Source: Aureimonas glaciei (lineage in GTDB: Bacteria > Pseudomonadota > Alphaproteobacteria > Rhizobiales > Rhizobiaceae). Taken from it: a stretch of DNA of 64,000 nucleotides. The notes below the pieces were generated by a model. It saw only the letters and a program-made list of their open reading frames with translations. It ran no database searches and was not told the origin of the DNA. The stretch is taken from positions 68,925 through 132,924 of the forward strand of contig NZ_BMJJ01000007.1 in NCBI RefSeq assembly GCF_014643375.1. Direction: 5' to 3'. Made by a program: the position numbers and the translations under genes. This document shows positions 38,828 to 50,392 of the stretch, one piece after another. Within the stretch, counting starts at the first letter, position 1. Each line of letters starts with the position of its first letter.

Positions 38828-39586
38828 TCAGTGCTGGGGCGCGTTCTGGCATATTGCGATGAAGTCGTCAGCCTTCAAGCTCGCTCCGCCGACCAGCGCC
38901 CCGTCGACATTGCGGACGCCGAGAAGTTCGGCCGCGTTCGATGGCTTCACCGAGCCACCATAGAGGATGCGGACCGCGCAGCCAATCGCCGCGCCGAAAC
39001 GCGCCGTCAGGGTGGTGCGGATGAAGGCGTGCGCCTCTTCCACATCCGCGACCGTCGCCGTCTTTCCGGTGCCGATCGCCCAGACGGGCTCGTAGGCGAC
39101 GACCGTCGACGCCGCGGTGACGCCGTCCGGCAGCGAGCCGGCGAGCTGCCGGCCGAGAATGTCGAGGGTCTGGCCGGCGCTGCGCTCGTCCTCGGTCTCG
39201 CCGATGCAGACGATGGCGACGAGCCCTGCGCGCCACGCGGCCAGGGCCTTGGCGCGAACGACCGCATCGCTCTCGCCATGGTCGGCGCGCCGCTCCGAAT
39301 GGCCGACGAGGACATGGGTCACGCCGATGTCGGCGAGCATTTCGGCGGCGATGTCGCCGGTGTGGGCCCCGCTCGGGTCGGCGTGGCAGTCCTGTCCACC
39401 GATCGCGACGCTCGAACCGGCGATCGTGACCGCCTCCGACAACAGGATGGCCGGCGGGCAGATCAAGAGGTCGCAGCGCGCCGACAGGTTCGGCTGCGCC
39501 GCGACGATCCGGCCGAGTTCGGCCAGCGCCGCCCTGTCGCCGTTCATTTTCCAGTTACCCGCGATCAGCGTTCGGTTGCTCATCAT
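38828..39586 (-). CDS. tpiA: Triose-phosphate isomerase
   Basis: A 252-residue TIM barrel. The substrate Lys is in [10 protein letters not shown], the catalytic His in [10 protein letters not shown], the catalytic Glu in [13 protein letters not shown] (loop 6 next to it), and the phosphate site in [13 protein letters not shown]. It interconverts DHAP and glyceraldehyde 3-phosphate. Tandem ATGs at 39586 and 39583 are both possible. It is divergent from ppiD across 239 bases that probably hold both promoters, and precedes secG by 87 bases. Confidence 0.98.
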   Translation of the reverse strand: MMSNRTLIAGNWKMNGDRAALAELGRIVAAQPNLSARCDLLICPPAILLSEAVTIAGSSVAIGGQDCHADPSGAHTGDIAAEMLADIGVTHVLVGHSERRADHGESDAVVRAKALAAWRAGLVAIVCIGETEDERSAGQTLDILGRQLAGSLPDGVTAASTVVAYEPVWAIGTGKTATVADVEEAHAFIRTTLTARFGAAIGCAVRILYGGSVKPSNAAELLGVRNVDGALVGGASLKADDFIAICQNAPQH

Positions 39587-39825
39587 TCCCCCATCCGCGT
39601 ATCGGCGCCCCCCGTCGGGCCTGCCTAAACGCGAAGAAAGGCGAAATCAATCATGGCGCCGGCTTGCGCCCGGGCACCGCATTTTCCTAATAGTGCAGGA
39701 ATGGCCCGCCGGCGCGTCCACCGGCAGGGATCGCCTGTATCTGCCCCAAGGGCGGCGATGGACCCAAATCATGGACATGAAGCCGGCGGCGCAGGGGCGC
39801 GGACGGCTGCGGGAGAATCCGGTCG

Positions 39826-41715
39826 ATGATGAACAGTCTTCGCAAGAGCGTCTCCGGCGGGGCAGCCAAGGTGCTGCTCGGCGTGGTGGTCGTTGCCTTC
39901 GTCGTCACCGGATTTTCCGGATTCTTCGACGGCGGCTCGTCCAACGCCGTCATCGCCGCCGGCGACACCGAAGTGACCACGCAGGACTACCGCCTCGCCT
40001 ATCGCCAGGCCGAGGTGCAGCTGTCGCAGCAATTGCGCCGTCGCCCGACCCGCGAAGAGGCGATCGAGAACGGCATCGACCAGCGCGTCCTCAGCCAGCT
40101 CGTCGCCGAAGCCGTGCTCGACGAGCAGGGCCGCGCGCTCGGCCTCGGCATGTCCGAGGATCGGCTGGCCCAGCTGATCGCCGAGGACCCCTCCTTCCAC
40201 GACCAGGCCGGCCGCTTCTCCCGCGCCACGTTCCGCGATCTTCTCGGCAATGTCGGGATGACCGAGAACGACTTCATCCGCAACCGCGAGGAGGCGGCCG
40301 TGCGCAGCCAGATCGTCGACGCGGTCGCCGAAGGCGCGAGCGCCCCCAATCTCGTGATGCAGGCTTTCGGTCTCTATGACGGCGAGCGTCGCACCGCCGA
40401 CTATCTGACGATTCCCGCGAGCGCGGTGGAGCCGATCGCCGAGCCGGCCGAGGATGCCTTGCAGACCTATTTCGAGGCCAACAAACAGCGTTACGCCGCG
40501 CCGGAATACCGCGGCCTGGAATATGCGACACTGACCCCCGAGGCGATCGCCGATCCCGCCAAGGTGACCGAGGCCCAGATCCAGGAAGCCTATGCGGCGG
40601 ACGGGGCGAAGTTCACGACGCCCGAGCAGCGGCGTGTCCAGCAGATCGTCTATCCCGACAAGGCCGCCGCCGACGCGGCCAAGGCTTCCCTCTCGGCCGG
40701 CAAGACCTTCGAGGACCTGGCGACCGAAAGCGGGCGGAGCGTCGCCGACACCGAGCTCGGCCTCCTGGCCAAATCCGCCATTCCCGCCCCGGCCATCGCC
40801 GACGCGGCCTTCGCTCTGGCCCCGAACACGGTGTCTGACGTCGTCGAGGGCCTGTTCGGCCCGGTCCTCTTGCGCGTCACCGAGATCCAGCCGGAGAGCC
40901 GCAAGCCCCTGGCCGAGGTCCAGGATCAGATCCGCACGGATATCGCGCTCCAGGCGGCCAGCGACGAAGTGCGGCGGGCCTATGACGCCTATGACGCGGC
41001 CCGCGGCGGCGGCGCCACGCTGCCCGAAGCCGCGAAGGAAGCCGGTCTGCCGGTGAAGACGATCGCGGCGATCTCGCAGTCGGGACAGACCCCGGACGGC
41101 GCCATTGTGCCCGACCTGCCGGTGCAGCAGGAGGTGCTGCAGGTGGCGTTCGACAGCGACGTCGGCGTCGAGAACGCGCCGGTGCGCATCGGCACCACCG
41201 GCTTCGTCTTCTTCGACGTCACCAAGGTCGACCCGGCGCACGAGCGCCCGCTGGCCGAGGTCAGGGACAGGGTCGTCACCGACTGGAAGACGGAGGAGAC
41301 GCGCCGTCTGCTCGGCCTCAAGGCGGAAGAGCTGAAGAAGCGCCTGGACGCCGGCGAGACCTTGGACGCGGTGGCGGCCTCGGAGCAGCTGGCCAAGCAG
41401 ACGGTGACGGCGGCGACCCGCCGCAGCGGCATCACCGAGATCGGGGAGGACGGCGTGCGCGCGCTCTTCTCCGGCCCTTCCGGCCTCGTCGCCATCGCCG
41501 ACGCGGTGGATGGCAAGGCCAAGCTGCTGTTCAAGGTGACGCAGGTGGCCGCACCCGCCGATCCTCTGTCGAACCTGCCGCAGGGCCAGGGAGCCCAGCT
41601 CGACGCCATGCTGTCGAACGATTTCCTGCAGGCCTATGTCACCCGCCTCCGTGACGACACGCCGGTCGTGACCTATCCCGCGGCGATCAGCGCGACGCAG
41701 GCCTCGCCGCAATGA
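39826..41715 (+). CDS. ppiD: PpiD-like periplasmic peptidyl-prolyl isomerase
   Basis: A 629-residue protein anchored by one N-terminal helix (about 14-32, [20 protein letters not shown]) with a SurA/PpiD chaperone domain (about 40-200, [22 protein letters not shown]), then a parvulin-type region near 235-345 ([10 protein letters not shown], then [28 protein letters not shown] split across residues 260-290) and a long C-terminal part. PpiD helps outer membrane and secreted proteins leaving SecYEG. The parvulin region looks divergent. Its last codons overlap trpD (ATGA), which ties a folding factor to tryptophan genes, as in other Rhizobiales. Confidence 0.9.
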   Translation: MMNSLRKSVSGGAAKVLLGVVVVAFVVTGFSGFFDGGSSNAVIAAGDTEVTTQDYRLAYRQAEVQLSQQLRRRPTREEAIENGIDQRVLSQLVAEAVLDEQGRALGLGMSEDRLAQLIAEDPSFHDQAGRFSRATFRDLLGNVGMTENDFIRNREEAAVRSQIVDAVAEGASAPNLVMQAFGLYDGERRTADYLTIPASAVEPIAEPAEDALQTYFEANKQRYAAPEYRGLEYATLTPEAIADPAKVTEAQIQEAYAADGAKFTTPEQRRVQQIVYPDKAAADAAKASLSAGKTFEDLATESGRSVADTELGLLAKSAIPAPAIADAAFALAPNTVSDVVEGLFGPVLLRVTEIQPESRKPLAEVQDQIRTDIALQAASDEVRRAYDAYDAARGGGATLPEAAKEAGLPVKTIAAISQSGQTPDGAIVPDLPVQQEVLQVAFDSDVGVENAPVRIGTTGFVFFDVTKVDPAHERPLAEVRDRVVTDWKTEETRRLLGLKAEELKKRLDAGETLDAVAASEQLAKQTVTAATRRSGITEIGEDGVRALFSGPSGLVAIADAVDGKAKLLFKVTQVAAPADPLSNLPQGQGAQLDAMLSNDFLQAYVTRLRDDTPVVTYPAAISATQASPQ

Positions 41716-42743
41716 GCCAGACGCTGAAGCCCTTTCTCGCCAAGGTTGCCAATGGCGATGCGCTGACGCGCGCCGAGGCCGAAGAGGCTTTCGGCGTGAT
41801 GATGGCGGGCGAGGCGACGCCCGCCCAGATCGGCGGCTTCCTGATGGCGCTGCGCGTGCGCGGCGAGACCGTGGAGGAGATCGCCGGCGCGGTCTCGGTC
41901 ATGCGCGCCAACATGCTGAAAGTGGTGGCGCCTGCCGACGCGGTCGACATCGTCGGCACCGGCGGCGACCATGCCGGGACGCTGAACGTCTCGACCTGTG
42001 CCGCCTTCATCCTCGCCGGCTGCGGAATCACCGTCGCCAAGCACGGCAACCGCGCCCTCTCCTCGCGCTCGGGCTCGGCCGACGTGCTCATGGCTCTCGG
42101 GGTCAAGGTCGACCTGACCCCCGCCGAGATCTCGCGCGTGATCGCCGAGGCCGGCCTCGGCTTCATGTTCGCGCCGACCCACCATGCCGCCATGCGCTTC
42201 GTCGGCCCGACGCGTGTCGAGCTCGGCACCCGCACGATCTTCAACCTGCTCGGCCCCCTCGCCAACCCGGCGGGCGTCGAGCACCTCCTCGTCGGCGTGT
42301 TCTCGCCGGACTGGCTGATGCCGCTGGCGGAAACCCTGCGCACGCTCGGCGCCAAGAACGCGTGGGTGGTCTACGGGGACGGACTGGACGAGATGACCGT
42401 CTGCGGCCGCACCGACATCGTCACGCTGCGCGACGGCGTGATCGAGCGTCGCGCGATCGAGCCGGAAGAACTCGGTCTTCGCCGGGCCGACATCGCGGAA
42501 ATCAAGGGCGGCGACGCCGAGACCAATGCGGTGGCGCTGCGCGGCGTCCTCGAGGGCGACATCAATGGCTATCGCGACATCGCCCTCCTCAACGCCGCCG
42601 GGGCGTTGACGATGGCCGGGCGCGTCGCGGACCTTTCGGCGGGGCTCACCCTGGCGCGCGATTCGATCGATTCGGGCCGGGCGCTCGCCGCCCTCACGCG
42701 GTTGATCGCCGCCACCAACCGGGGCAGCGGAGGCATGGCATGA
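41712..42743 (+). CDS. trpD: Anthranilate phosphoribosyltransferase
   Basis: A 343-residue enzyme of tryptophan synthesis that joins anthranilate to PRPP. Signatures: [18 protein letters not shown] (the GTGGD PRPP loop), [17 protein letters not shown], and [18 protein letters not shown]. The ATG overlaps the ppiD stop by four bases, and its own stop overlaps trpC by four bases. It follows the usual trpDC(moaC-moeA-lexA) order of the group. Confidence 0.97.
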   Translation: MSQTLKPFLAKVANGDALTRAEAEEAFGVMMAGEATPAQIGGFLMALRVRGETVEEIAGAVSVMRANMLKVVAPADAVDIVGTGGDHAGTLNVSTCAAFILAGCGITVAKHGNRALSSRSGSADVLMALGVKVDLTPAEISRVIAEAGLGFMFAPTHHAAMRFVGPTRVELGTRTIFNLLGPLANPAGVEHLLVGVFSPDWLMPLAETLRTLGAKNAWVVYGDGLDEMTVCGRTDIVTLRDGVIERRAIEPEELGLRRADIAEIKGGDAETNAVALRGVLEGDINGYRDIALLNAAGALTMAGRVADLSAGLTLARDSIDSGRALAALTRLIAATNRGSGGMA

Positions 42744-43552
42744 CCGACATCCTGAAGGCGATCGAGACCTACAAGCGGCAGGAGATCACTGCTGCCAAGG
42801 CCGCGCGGCCGGAAGCCGAGATGCAGGCGGCGGCCGCGGCCGCCGATCCGGTGCGGGGGTTCGAGGCGGCGCTGCGCCGCAAGCATGCGACCGGCGACTT
42901 CGCCCTCATCGCCGAGATCAAGAAGGCAAGCCCGTCGAAGGGGCTGATCCGGACGGACTTCGATCCGCCGTCTCTCGCCCTCGCCTATGAGCGCGGCGGC
43001 GCGGCGGCGCTCAGCATCCTGACCGATGCGCCGTCCTTCCAGGGCAGTCCGTCTTTCCTGATGTCGGGGCGTGCCGCGACCGCCCTGCCCGCCCTGCGCA
43101 AGGACTTCCTCTTCGATCCCTACCAGGTGCTGGAGGCGCGCGCCTGGAATGCCGATGCCATCTTGATCATCATGGCCGCCGTCGACGATGCCTGCGCCGC
43201 CGAGCTGGAATCCGCCGCTTTGGAGCTTGGCATGGACGTCCTCGTCGAGGTGCACGACGCGGCCGAGACCGAGCGCGCGCTGAAGCTGCGCTCGCGCCTG
43301 CTCGGAATCAACAACCGCGACCTGCGCACGTTCGAGACCGATCTGGCCGTGTCCGAGACGCTCGCTTCCCTCGTGCCGGCTGACCGGCTGCTCGTCGGGG
43401 AAAGCGGGATCTCCACCCCCGCCGACTGCGCGCGGCTCGACCGGGTCGGCATCGCCACCTTCCTCGTAGGCGAGAGTCTGATGCGGCAGGACGACGTCGA
43501 GGCGGCGACGCGCGCGCTGCTGACGCGGACACGCCGCGAGGCGGCGGCGTGA
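42740..43552 (+). CDS. trpC: Indole-3-glycerol-phosphate synthase
   Basis: A 270-residue TIM-barrel enzyme that closes the indole ring. Key blocks: [20 protein letters not shown] (catalytic Lys), [54 protein letters not shown] and [14 protein letters not shown] at 42740 overlaps the trpD stop (ATGA), and its stop overlaps the GTG start of moaC (GTGA), so four genes in a row are joined by overlaps. Confidence 0.97.
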   Translation: MTDILKAIETYKRQEITAAKAARPEAEMQAAAAAADPVRGFEAALRRKHATGDFALIAEIKKASPSKGLIRTDFDPPSLALAYERGGAAALSILTDAPSFQGSPSFLMSGRAATALPALRKDFLFDPYQVLEARAWNADAILIIMAAVDDACAAELESAALELGMDVLVEVHDAAETERALKLRSRLLGINNRDLRTFETDLAVSETLASLVPADRLLVGESGISTPADCARLDRVGIATFLVGESLMRQDDVEAATRALLTRTRREAAA

Positions 43553-44037
43553 GCGAGACCCGGCTCACCCATCTCGATGCGACGGGTGCCGCCGCCATGG
43601 TGGATGTAGGCGACAAGGCCGAGACCGTGCGCATCGCGCGCGCCGAAGGACTGGTGCTGATGGCGCCCGCGACGCTGGCGCTGATCGAATCGGGCGGCGC
43701 CAAGAAGGGCGACGTGATCGCCGTGGCTCGCATTGCCGGCATCATGGCAGCGAAGAAGACGTCGGAGCTCATCCCGCTCTGCCATCCGCTGATGCTGGAA
43801 AAGGTTTCCGTCGACATATCAGCCGAGCCGGCGCTGCCGGGCCTTCGCGTCACCGCCACGGCCCGCGTCAGCGGCAAGACCGGCATCGAGATGGAAGCGC
43901 TCACGGCCGTCAGCGTCGCCTGCCTCACCATCTACGACATGGCCAAGGCCGTCGACCGGAGCATGGAGATTTCCGGCATCCGGCTCCTCACCAAATCCGG
44001 TGGCCGCTCCGGCGACTGGTCGGCGGACGCGGCGTGA
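43549..44037 (+). CDS. moaC: Cyclic pyranopterin monophosphate synthase MoaC
   Basis: A 162-residue molybdenum-cofactor enzyme turning the MoaA product into cPMP. Family blocks: [19 protein letters not shown] near residue 13, [13 protein letters not shown] (active-site region) and [20 protein letters not shown], with a C-terminal KSGGRSGDW. It starts with GTG overlapping the trpC stop and ends overlapping the moeA GTG start. moaA is not in the window. Confidence 0.97.
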   Translation: MSETRLTHLDATGAAAMVDVGDKAETVRIARAEGLVLMAPATLALIESGGAKKGDVIAVARIAGIMAAKKTSELIPLCHPLMLEKVSVDISAEPALPGLRVTATARVSGKTGIEMEALTAVSVACLTIYDMAKAVDRSMEISGIRLLTKSGGRSGDWSADAA

Positions 44038-45245
44038 GCCTTCTCTCGGTCGACGCGGCCTTCGCCCTTTTGATGGAGGGCGCCGCTGCGATCGAGGGCA
44101 CGGAAAGTCTCGCGCTTCACGACGCGCATGGCCGGATCCTCGCGGCCGATCTCGTTGCGCTGCGCACCCAGCCGGCCTTTGCCGCCTCGGCCATGGATGG
44201 CTACGCGCTGCGGGCCGCCGATGCCGACGCGACCCTCGTGCCGCTCAGCGTCATCGGTGAATCGGCGGCCGGCCGGGCCTTTAACGGGAGTCTCGGGCCC
44301 GGCGAGGCCGTCCGGATCTTCACCGGCGCGCCGGTGCCGGCGGGCGCCGATGCCATCCTCATCCAGGAAAACGCCGATCGCCTGTCGCCCGACAAAGTGT
44401 TGCCGCTCGAACCGGCTGTCACCGGCCGGCACATCCGCAAGGCCGGCGCCGATTTTTCGGCGGGCGACGTCCTCCTCGAAGGCTCGACGCGCCTGACGGC
44501 CGGCGCCGTCGCGCTGGCCGCCAGCGGCGGCTATCCCCGGGTGACGGTCCGCCGGCGGCCGCGCGTCGCGATCCTGGCCACCGGCGACGAACTCGTCCTG
44601 CCCGGAGAGAGCGTCGGCCCCTCCCAGATCGTCGCGTCGAACTCCTACGGCGTCACCGCCATGGTGGCGGCCACCGGCGCCGAGGCGCTCGACTACGGCA
44701 TCGCGCACGATGACGCCGAGGAGATCGGCGGCTTCCTCGACCGGGCGCGCGCGGAAAACGTCGACATCTTCGTGACCATCGGCGGCGCCTCGGTCGGCGA
44801 CCACGATCTCGTCGGACAGGTGTTTGCGTCGAGGGGCGTCGCGCTCGATTTCTGGAAGGTGGCGATGCGGCCGGGCAAGCCGTTGATGGCCGGCCGTTTC
44901 GGGCCGATGCGGCTCGTCGGCCTGCCCGGCAACCCCGCCTCCAGCATGGTCGCCGCGACCCTGTTCCTGAAGCCGCTCGTCGCGGCGCTCGCCGGGTTTC
45001 CTCGTATCCCGATCTACCGCGACGCGGTCCTAGGCGCCGACATGCCGGAGAACGACCTGCGGGCCGATTTCATCCGCGCCCGCCTCGGCCACAGCCATGC
45101 AGTGACGCCGATCGTCACGCCGTTCGGGCGGCAGGATTCTTCGCTCCTCTCGATCTACGCCCATGCCGACGTGCTGCTCCTGCGCGAGCCCTTCGCGCCG
45201 GCGGCCAAAGCCGGCGATCCCTGCCGCTACATCGTCCTCGACTGA
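44034..45245 (+). CDS. moeA: Molybdopterin molybdenumtransferase MoeA
   Basis: A 403-residue enzyme inserting molybdate into the adenylated pterin. Seen: [18 protein letters not shown] in the N-terminal part, [18 protein letters not shown], the MPT-binding domain with [13 protein letters not shown] and [14 protein letters not shown], and [17 protein letters not shown] start overlapping moaC. It is the last gene in the overlap-linked ppiD-trpD-trpC-moaC-moeA run; an 80-base gap with the SOS box follows before lexA. Confidence 0.97.
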   Translation: MSLLSVDAAFALLMEGAAAIEGTESLALHDAHGRILAADLVALRTQPAFAASAMDGYALRAADADATLVPLSVIGESAAGRAFNGSLGPGEAVRIFTGAPVPAGADAILIQENADRLSPDKVLPLEPAVTGRHIRKAGADFSAGDVLLEGSTRLTAGAVALAASGGYPRVTVRRRPRVAILATGDELVLPGESVGPSQIVASNSYGVTAMVAATGAEALDYGIAHDDAEEIGGFLDRARAENVDIFVTIGGASVGDHDLVGQVFASRGVALDFWKVAMRPGKPLMAGRFGPMRLVGLPGNPASSMVAATLFLKPLVAALAGFPRIPIYRDAVLGADMPENDLRADFIRARLGHSHAVTPIVTPFGRQDSSLLSIYAHADVLLLREPFAPAAKAGDPCRYIVLD

Positions 45246-45268
45246 GGTCGAAGGGCCGGCCTCTTGCA

Positions 45269-45283
45269 GAACACAACTAGAAC
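45269..45283. promoter_or_regulatory. LexA (SOS) box before lexA
   Basis: GAAC, seven bases, GAAC: an exact alphaproteobacterial SOS box, 43 bases before the lexA start codon. A weaker relative on the other orientation, GTTC-N7-GTTT, lies at 45294-45308. Indicates LexA autorepression. Confidence 0.85.
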
Positions 45284-45325
45284 AGATAGGTTTGTTCAGG
45301 TTTTGTTTTTAAGGGATTCTCGCCG

Positions 45326-46051
45326 ATGCTGACGCGCAAGCAGCACGATCTGCTGATGTTCATTCATGGACGCTTGCAGGAAGTCGGGGTGCCGCCGTCC
45401 TTCGACGAAATGAAGGACGCCCTCGATCTCCGGTCCAAATCCGGCATTCACCGGCTCATCACCGCGCTCGAGGAGCGGGGCTTCATCCGCCGCCTGCCGA
45501 ACCGCGCGCGGGCGCTGGAGGTGCTGCGCCTGCCCGACTCCGTCGCGCAGATGCCGAAACGGGCCGCCTTTACGCCGAGCATCGTCGAGAACTCGCGTTC
45601 GCGCAGCGAGCCGGTGGCGGAAGTCGCGTCGCTGCAGAAGCGGCCGCGTTCCGTCTCCAACGAGAACAACACGGTCGGCATTCCGCTGATGGGCCGGATC
45701 GCGGCCGGTGTGCCGATCTCAGCCATCCAGAACAACAGCCACCAGATCTTCGTCCCGCCGGACATGCTGGGCGCCGGGGAGCATTTCGCCCTGGAGGTCA
45801 AGGGCGACTCGATGATCGAGGCAGGGATCCTCGACGGCGACACCGTAGTCATCCGGCGCGCCGACACGGCGACGCCGGGCGACATCGTCGTCGCTCTCGT
45901 CGACGAGGAGGAGGCGACGCTGAAGCGTTTTCGCCGGCGCGGCAATACGATCGCTCTCGAAGCGGCCAATCCGGCCTACGAGACGCGGATTTTTGGCTCC
46001 GATCGGGTCAAGGTCCAGGGGCGTCTGGTCGGGCTGATCCGCAAGTACTGA
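45326..46051 (+). CDS. lexA: SOS repressor LexA
   Basis: A 241-residue repressor. N-terminal winged helix (1-70, [21 protein letters not shown]), long linker (about 75-115), then the self-cleaving domain: cleavage site A127-G128 in GRIAAGVP, nucleophile S162 (GDSMIEAG) and base K200 (ATLKRF). It is longer than E. coli LexA (202 residues) because of the linker, as usual in this class. It represses DNA-damage genes until RecA filaments trigger cleavage. The promoter holds its own SOS box at 45269-45283. Confidence 0.97.
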   Translation: MLTRKQHDLLMFIHGRLQEVGVPPSFDEMKDALDLRSKSGIHRLITALEERGFIRRLPNRARALEVLRLPDSVAQMPKRAAFTPSIVENSRSRSEPVAEVASLQKRPRSVSNENNTVGIPLMGRIAAGVPISAIQNNSHQIFVPPDMLGAGEHFALEVKGDSMIEAGILDGDTVVIRRADTATPGDIVVALVDEEEATLKRFRRRGNTIALEAANPAYETRIFGSDRVKVQGRLVGLIRKY

Positions 46052-46139
46052 GCAGCGGCGCGAGGTCTTCGCCGCCCCTGGCGGTCGGGCGTCCAGAATT
46101 GCGGTCGAGGACACTCTTCTCTTTGGCCGCCCGTTGCCG

Positions 46140-48722
46140 TCACTGTTCTGGATCAGGGCCTCTGACCATCGGGGGCGGGTCGGTCGATGGCAAGGTCTCG
46201 TCCGCGACGCCGGCTTCCGCTGACGGCGATGGCGCTCCGTTATGCGGTGTCGGCGGTGTCTCGGGTCGGCGCCAGGCCTCCGGCCAGGGCGCCAGCCGGT
46301 GCTGGCTCCACGCCGGCGGATTGGCGCCGATGGCTGACGTCACGGCCGCCGCTTCTTCGCCGGTCCTGCCGGCAACCGCCAGCGATCCGCTGCGGCGCAG
46401 CGTCCGCAAGGTGATGAGCCGGGCGCCGGAGCGGCAGGCGTCGAGCCGGATGGCGCGGGCGACGATGGCGATGTCGGCGCTGTCGCAGGCCCGGCCTGTC
46501 TGCCGGTAATCGTCGGTCCAGGCGATCCTGATCCCGCTGCGCGTGGTTCCCCGGCAGAACGACATCGGTCGCTGGCGCCGGGCGGGTGAAGTCTGCGCGC
46601 TGCCCTGAGCGCGTTGCACTGTCGTGCGATCTGCGGCACGTTTCCCAGTCCCAGTCCCAGTCCCAGTCCCAGTCCCAGTCCCAGTCCCTAGTTGCTCCAA
46701 TGATCCCGTCTCGGCGCCAGCGTTGCCTGCCGCAACTTCGTCGGTCGCTGGCGTCACGGTCTCGCAAACGAAGCCGGACGAAGGTTGGCCGGCCCCAGCC
46801 GACGCCGTACTTGCGGTCGGGGCCTTCTGCGCCGCGCCTGCCGGCGGCGGAAAGGCTCGCAGCCACTGATCATACACGAAGGCATTCGGCCGCTCGCGCC
46901 GCGATACCAGGTTTCCCGCCGCATTGATCATCGCCACCTCCCGCCCGTCCTCGAAGACCAGGAGTTCCGGGCGCACGGAGCGGTCGGGCGCCAGCGCGAG
47001 GCCGCATAGGGCCAGTGGTACGGCAGCCCAGCGCAGGCGGCTCGACAGGAAGCAGCCGGTGACGAGCGCCAGCGTCAGGAGAAGGAGACCGGCCGTCGTC
47101 ATGATGCCGGTCGGCTCGTCCGGCAGCCGTTCATGCAGGAAACGGGCGATGGCGAAGACCAGCGTCAGGCCGTGCCCCATGAGCGCCAGGAACGGCGCGT
47201 CGAGCCCAAAGGGCATCGCCAGCATGGCGATCAGCGCCACCGGCATGATCCAGAAGGAGAACAGCGGTACGGCGATGAGATTGGCGACGAGGCCGTAGGG
47301 TGCCACGCGCTGGAAGTGGTAGGCAGCGTAAGGCGCCGTCGCCGCACCGGCGATCAGCGAGGCGGCACCGAGTCCGAGCAGGAACACCAGCGTTCGGGTC
47401 GCCAGGGGGCGCGGTCCGTCGGCAGCGCCTCGCCGCGCCCACCAGCGGGAGAAGCCGCCGTAGACGCCGACAAGGGCGGCCGTGGCGCTGAACGACATCT
47501 GGAAGCTCGCCGTCATCAGCGCATGCGGCTCGAGCGTCAGAACGATGATCGCGGCGATGGCGACATTGCGCAGCGTCAGGGCTGGCCGGTCGAACAGGAC
47601 GGCGAGGAGGACGATGGACAGCATGATGAAGGAGCGGTCGGAGGCGACATTGCTGCCCGACAGCATCAGATAAAAGGCCGACACGGCCAGCGCCGCCACC
47701 GCGGCGATCTTCTTCACCGGCCAGGTCAACGCGCACCAGGGAATGGCCGCCAACAACCCCCGCACGAGCGCCATCGTGAAGCCGGCGACGAGCGCCATGT
47801 GCAGGCCGGAGATCGACAGAACGTGCGACAGGCCTGTCGTACGCAGCCATTCCTCCACATCGCCCGGAATGCCGGCCCGATCGCCGGTGACGAGCGCCGT
47901 GGCGACAGCGCCCTCCGCTCCGCCGATGCTGTCGCGGATGCGCTCGCTGACGGCCAGCCTGAGGCGCTTGACGCGTTGCTTGAGCGATAGCGTCTGCGGC
48001 GCCGTCTCGGCGCTGGCCGGATCGGGAGGCCCGAGCGCGAAGCCCGTGGCGCCGAGGCGCGAAAAGAAACTGCCGAAGGCGAAGTCGTAGCCGCCGGGAT
48101 AGGCCGGACCCGAGGGCGCGCGCAGCCTGACGAGGCCGCGGTAGCGCTCGCCGATGTCGATCGGCGCATGGCGGCTCGAGACCAGGATCTGCGCCCGTTC
48201 CGGCGGACGCGACAGATGCGGCCGCTCCGTGCCCGCGACATCGATGAGATAGCGGGTGCGCCCCTTGTCATCCCTGTCGCGCCAGGCGACCGTGCCGTCT
48301 ATCCGCACCGTCGCCTCGCCGGAAAAGATGGTCGTGCGGGTCCGCGCCATTTCGAGCGCAGCCAGGCCGTATCCTGCCAGAAGAAGGAGTCCGGCCAGGG
48401 CCAGCGTCGGGCCGGACGATCGGGCGCCGAGGCGGGCGCCGGCATGGATCGCGCCGCCGAGCAGCCCGACCAGCGCCAGTCCCGCCGGCGTCGGGCCGGC
48501 GAAGAAGAGGGCGATGCCGAGCATCAAAGCTGCCGGGATCAGAAAGAAACCGGTGCGCGCCTCCGTCTCGGTCTCGGCCTGACGCGACAGGAAGGCCGCC
48601 AGGCGGGAGTGGGCTCCGGCCAATCGCACGCGAAACGAGGGTGCAGGCCGCGCCACAGCGCCGGCGGCGCTTGCCGTCCCCGCGCCGAGCCCTGCCCCCT
48701 GCCCGCCCCTGGCCGCACTCAT
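46140..48722 (-). CDS. comEC: ComEC/Rec2 family competence-type membrane protein
   Basis: An 860-residue DNA-uptake channel family protein. DUF4131 domain (about 75-250, with [19 protein letters not shown]), then the competence domain (about 280-560) with [17 protein letters not shown] and multiple helices. Beyond residue 590 lies an Ala/Pro/Thr-rich region with a (Thr-Gly)n run coded by a hexamer repeat, interrupting what is left of the C-terminal beta-lactamase-like domain (pieces [21 protein letters not shown] and [15 protein letters not shown]). The HxHxDH metal motif is absent. DNA import by this bacterium is not shown by the sequence; the pili genes are elsewhere. Confidence 0.9.
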   Translation of the reverse strand: MSAARGGQGAGLGAGTASAAGAVARPAPSFRVRLAGAHSRLAAFLSRQAETETEARTGFFLIPAALMLGIALFFAGPTPAGLALVGLLGGAIHAGARLGARSSGPTLALAGLLLLAGYGLAALEMARTRTTIFSGEATVRIDGTVAWRDRDDKGRTRYLIDVAGTERPHLSRPPERAQILVSSRHAPIDIGERYRGLVRLRAPSGPAYPGGYDFAFGSFFSRLGATGFALGPPDPASAETAPQTLSLKQRVKRLRLAVSERIRDSIGGAEGAVATALVTGDRAGIPGDVEEWLRTTGLSHVLSISGLHMALVAGFTMALVRGLLAAIPWCALTWPVKKIAAVAALAVSAFYLMLSGSNVASDRSFIMLSIVLLAVLFDRPALTLRNVAIAAIIVLTLEPHALMTASFQMSFSATAALVGVYGGFSRWWARRGAADGPRPLATRTLVFLLGLGAASLIAGAATAPYAAYHFQRVAPYGLVANLIAVPLFSFWIMPVALIAMLAMPFGLDAPFLALMGHGLTLVFAIARFLHERLPDEPTGIMTTAGLLLLTLALVTGCFLSSRLRWAAVPLALCGLALAPDRSVRPELLVFEDGREVAMINAAGNLVSRRERPNAFVYDQWLRAFPPPAGAAQKAPTASTASAGAGQPSSGFVCETVTPATDEVAAGNAGAETGSLEQLGTGTGTGTGTGTGTGKRAADRTTVQRAQGSAQTSPARRQRPMSFCRGTTRSGIRIAWTDDYRQTGRACDSADIAIVARAIRLDACRSGARLITLRTLRRSGSLAVAGRTGEEAAAVTSAIGANPPAWSQHRLAPWPEAWRRPETPPTPHNGAPSPSAEAGVADETLPSTDPPPMVRGPDPEQ
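46644..46685. repeat. Hexanucleotide tandem repeat inside comEC
   Basis: Seven perfect copies of CCCAGT on the plus strand, read as ACT-GGG (Thr-Gly) in comEC on the minus strand. Because the unit is six bases, gain or loss of copies keeps the reading frame. Confidence 0.95.
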
Positions 48723-48820
48723 GCGCGCCCCTCGCCGCCTTGTCTCTCCTTCCCCCTATGCTACACAGCCGCAATCAAATTCCGATCCGAAAAGATCGCC
48801 TCCGGGCGAGTGGAGACCCG

Positions 48821-50242
48821 ATGACGAAACCCGTCGTGACCCGTTTTGCGCCCTCGCCGACCGGCTTCCTGCACATCGGCGGCGCCCGCACGGCGCTGTT
48901 CAACTGGCTCTATGCCCGGCGCATGGGCGGCAAGATGCTGCTGCGCATCGAGGACACCGACCGCGAACGCTCTAGCGAGGCGGCGGTGGTGGCGATCATC
49001 GAGGGCCTCGCCTGGCTCGGCCTTACGGCCGACGAGCCGCCGGTCTCGCAGTTCGAGCGCGCCGCCCGCCACCGCGCCGTCGCCGAGGAGATGGTCGCCG
49101 CCGGCAAGGCCTATTATTGCTACGCCAGTCAGGCCGAGCTCGACGAGATGCGCGAGAAGGCCCGCGCCGAAAAGCGCCCGCCGCGCTATGACGGCCGCTG
49201 GCGCGACCGCGATCCGTCGGAGGCGCCGGAGGGCGTGAAGCCGGTGATCCGCCTGCGCGCGCCGCAGGAGGGCGAGACGATCGTCTACGACCAGGTGCAG
49301 GGCGAGGTGCGCTTTCCCAACCGCGATCTCGACGACATGGTGCTGCTGCGCTCCGACGGCTCGCCGACCTACATGCACGCCGTCGTCGTCGACGACCACG
49401 ACATGGGCGTCACCCACATCATCCGCGGTGACGACCACCTCACCAATGCCGGTCGGCAGACGCTGATCTACCAGGCCATGGGCTGGGAAGTCCCGGTCAT
49501 GGCGCATATCCCGCTGATCCATGGCGAGGACGGCGCCAAACTGTCGAAGCGCCACGGCGCGCTCGGCGTCGATGCCTATCGGGGCCTCGGCTACCTCCCG
49601 CGGGCGCTCCTGAACTACCTCGCCCGCCTCGGCTGGAGCCATGGCGACGAGGAGATCATGGCGCTGGAAGACATGATCGCCTGGTTCGACATTACGGACG
49701 TGAACAAGGGCGCCGCGCGCTTCGACTTCGCCAAGCTGAACGCGCTGAACGGCCACTATCTCCGCGCCGCGCCGGATGCCGAGCTCGTCGATCTCCTGAT
49801 GACCGAGCGCGACCACCTGCCGAACGGCGAGATCCTGAAGCGCAAGCCGGACGAGGAGACGCGCGCCCTGCTCTCCGCCGCCATGGCCGGGCTGAAGGAG
49901 CGGGCCAAGACCCTCGTAGAGCTGGCCGACTCGACCACCTACCTCTTCGCCGCCCGCCCGCTGCCGATGGAGGACAAGGCGGAGGCCATCCTCGCCGAGG
50001 GCGGTCGTGCGATCGTCGCCGATCTGGTGCCGCGCCTGTCGGCCGTCGGCGACTGGAGTGCCACGCCGCTCGAAGACGCGGTACGCGCCTATGCTGAGGA
50101 AAAGGGCCTGAAGCTCGGCAAGGCGGCGCAGCCGTTGCGCGCCGCCCTCACCGGCCGGACGACCTCGCCCGGCGTCTTCGACGTGCTGGCGGTGCTGGGG
50201 CGCGAAGAGGCCCTTGCAAGGTTAAGTGATCAGTCGATCTGA
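48821..50242 (+). CDS. gltX: Glutamyl-tRNA synthetase
   Basis: A 473-residue class I synthetase. N-terminal [20 protein letters not shown] contains the HIGH-type motif, and the KMSKS-type loop is KLSKRHG near residue 245. The C-terminal anticodon-binding domain ends with [16 protein letters not shown]. Start ATG at 48821 after GTGGAGA. It is divergent from comEC. Many alphaproteobacteria carry a second GluRS that glutamylates tRNA-Gln for transamidation; which type this is cannot be told by eye. Confidence 0.96.
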   Translation: MTKPVVTRFAPSPTGFLHIGGARTALFNWLYARRMGGKMLLRIEDTDRERSSEAAVVAIIEGLAWLGLTADEPPVSQFERAARHRAVAEEMVAAGKAYYCYASQAELDEMREKARAEKRPPRYDGRWRDRDPSEAPEGVKPVIRLRAPQEGETIVYDQVQGEVRFPNRDLDDMVLLRSDGSPTYMHAVVVDDHDMGVTHIIRGDDHLTNAGRQTLIYQAMGWEVPVMAHIPLIHGEDGAKLSKRHGALGVDAYRGLGYLPRALLNYLARLGWSHGDEEIMALEDMIAWFDITDVNKGAARFDFAKLNALNGHYLRAAPDAELVDLLMTERDHLPNGEILKRKPDEETRALLSAAMAGLKERAKTLVELADSTTYLFAARPLPMEDKAEAILAEGGRAIVADLVPRLSAVGDWSATPLEDAVRAYAEEKGLKLGKAAQPLRAALTGRTTSPGVFDVLAVLGREEALARLSDQSI

Positions 50243-50392
50243 CTTCCAATGCGGCAGATCGGGTCGCAGTGCGGCGCAACATGTCCAATGGATACGCAAC
50301 TTGTCCCCTCCGGTGGTTTGGAGTAGGCAGGTTTATCGAGGTGTGCGCTGCGAAAGCCTCGGCGCTCGCGTCTTTCAAAGAAGGGGATACGC

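Noticed and set aside
46644-46685. The repeat in comEC considered as a CRISPR or integrase site
   Set aside because: Units are six bases with no spacers and lie in frame within a coding sequence.
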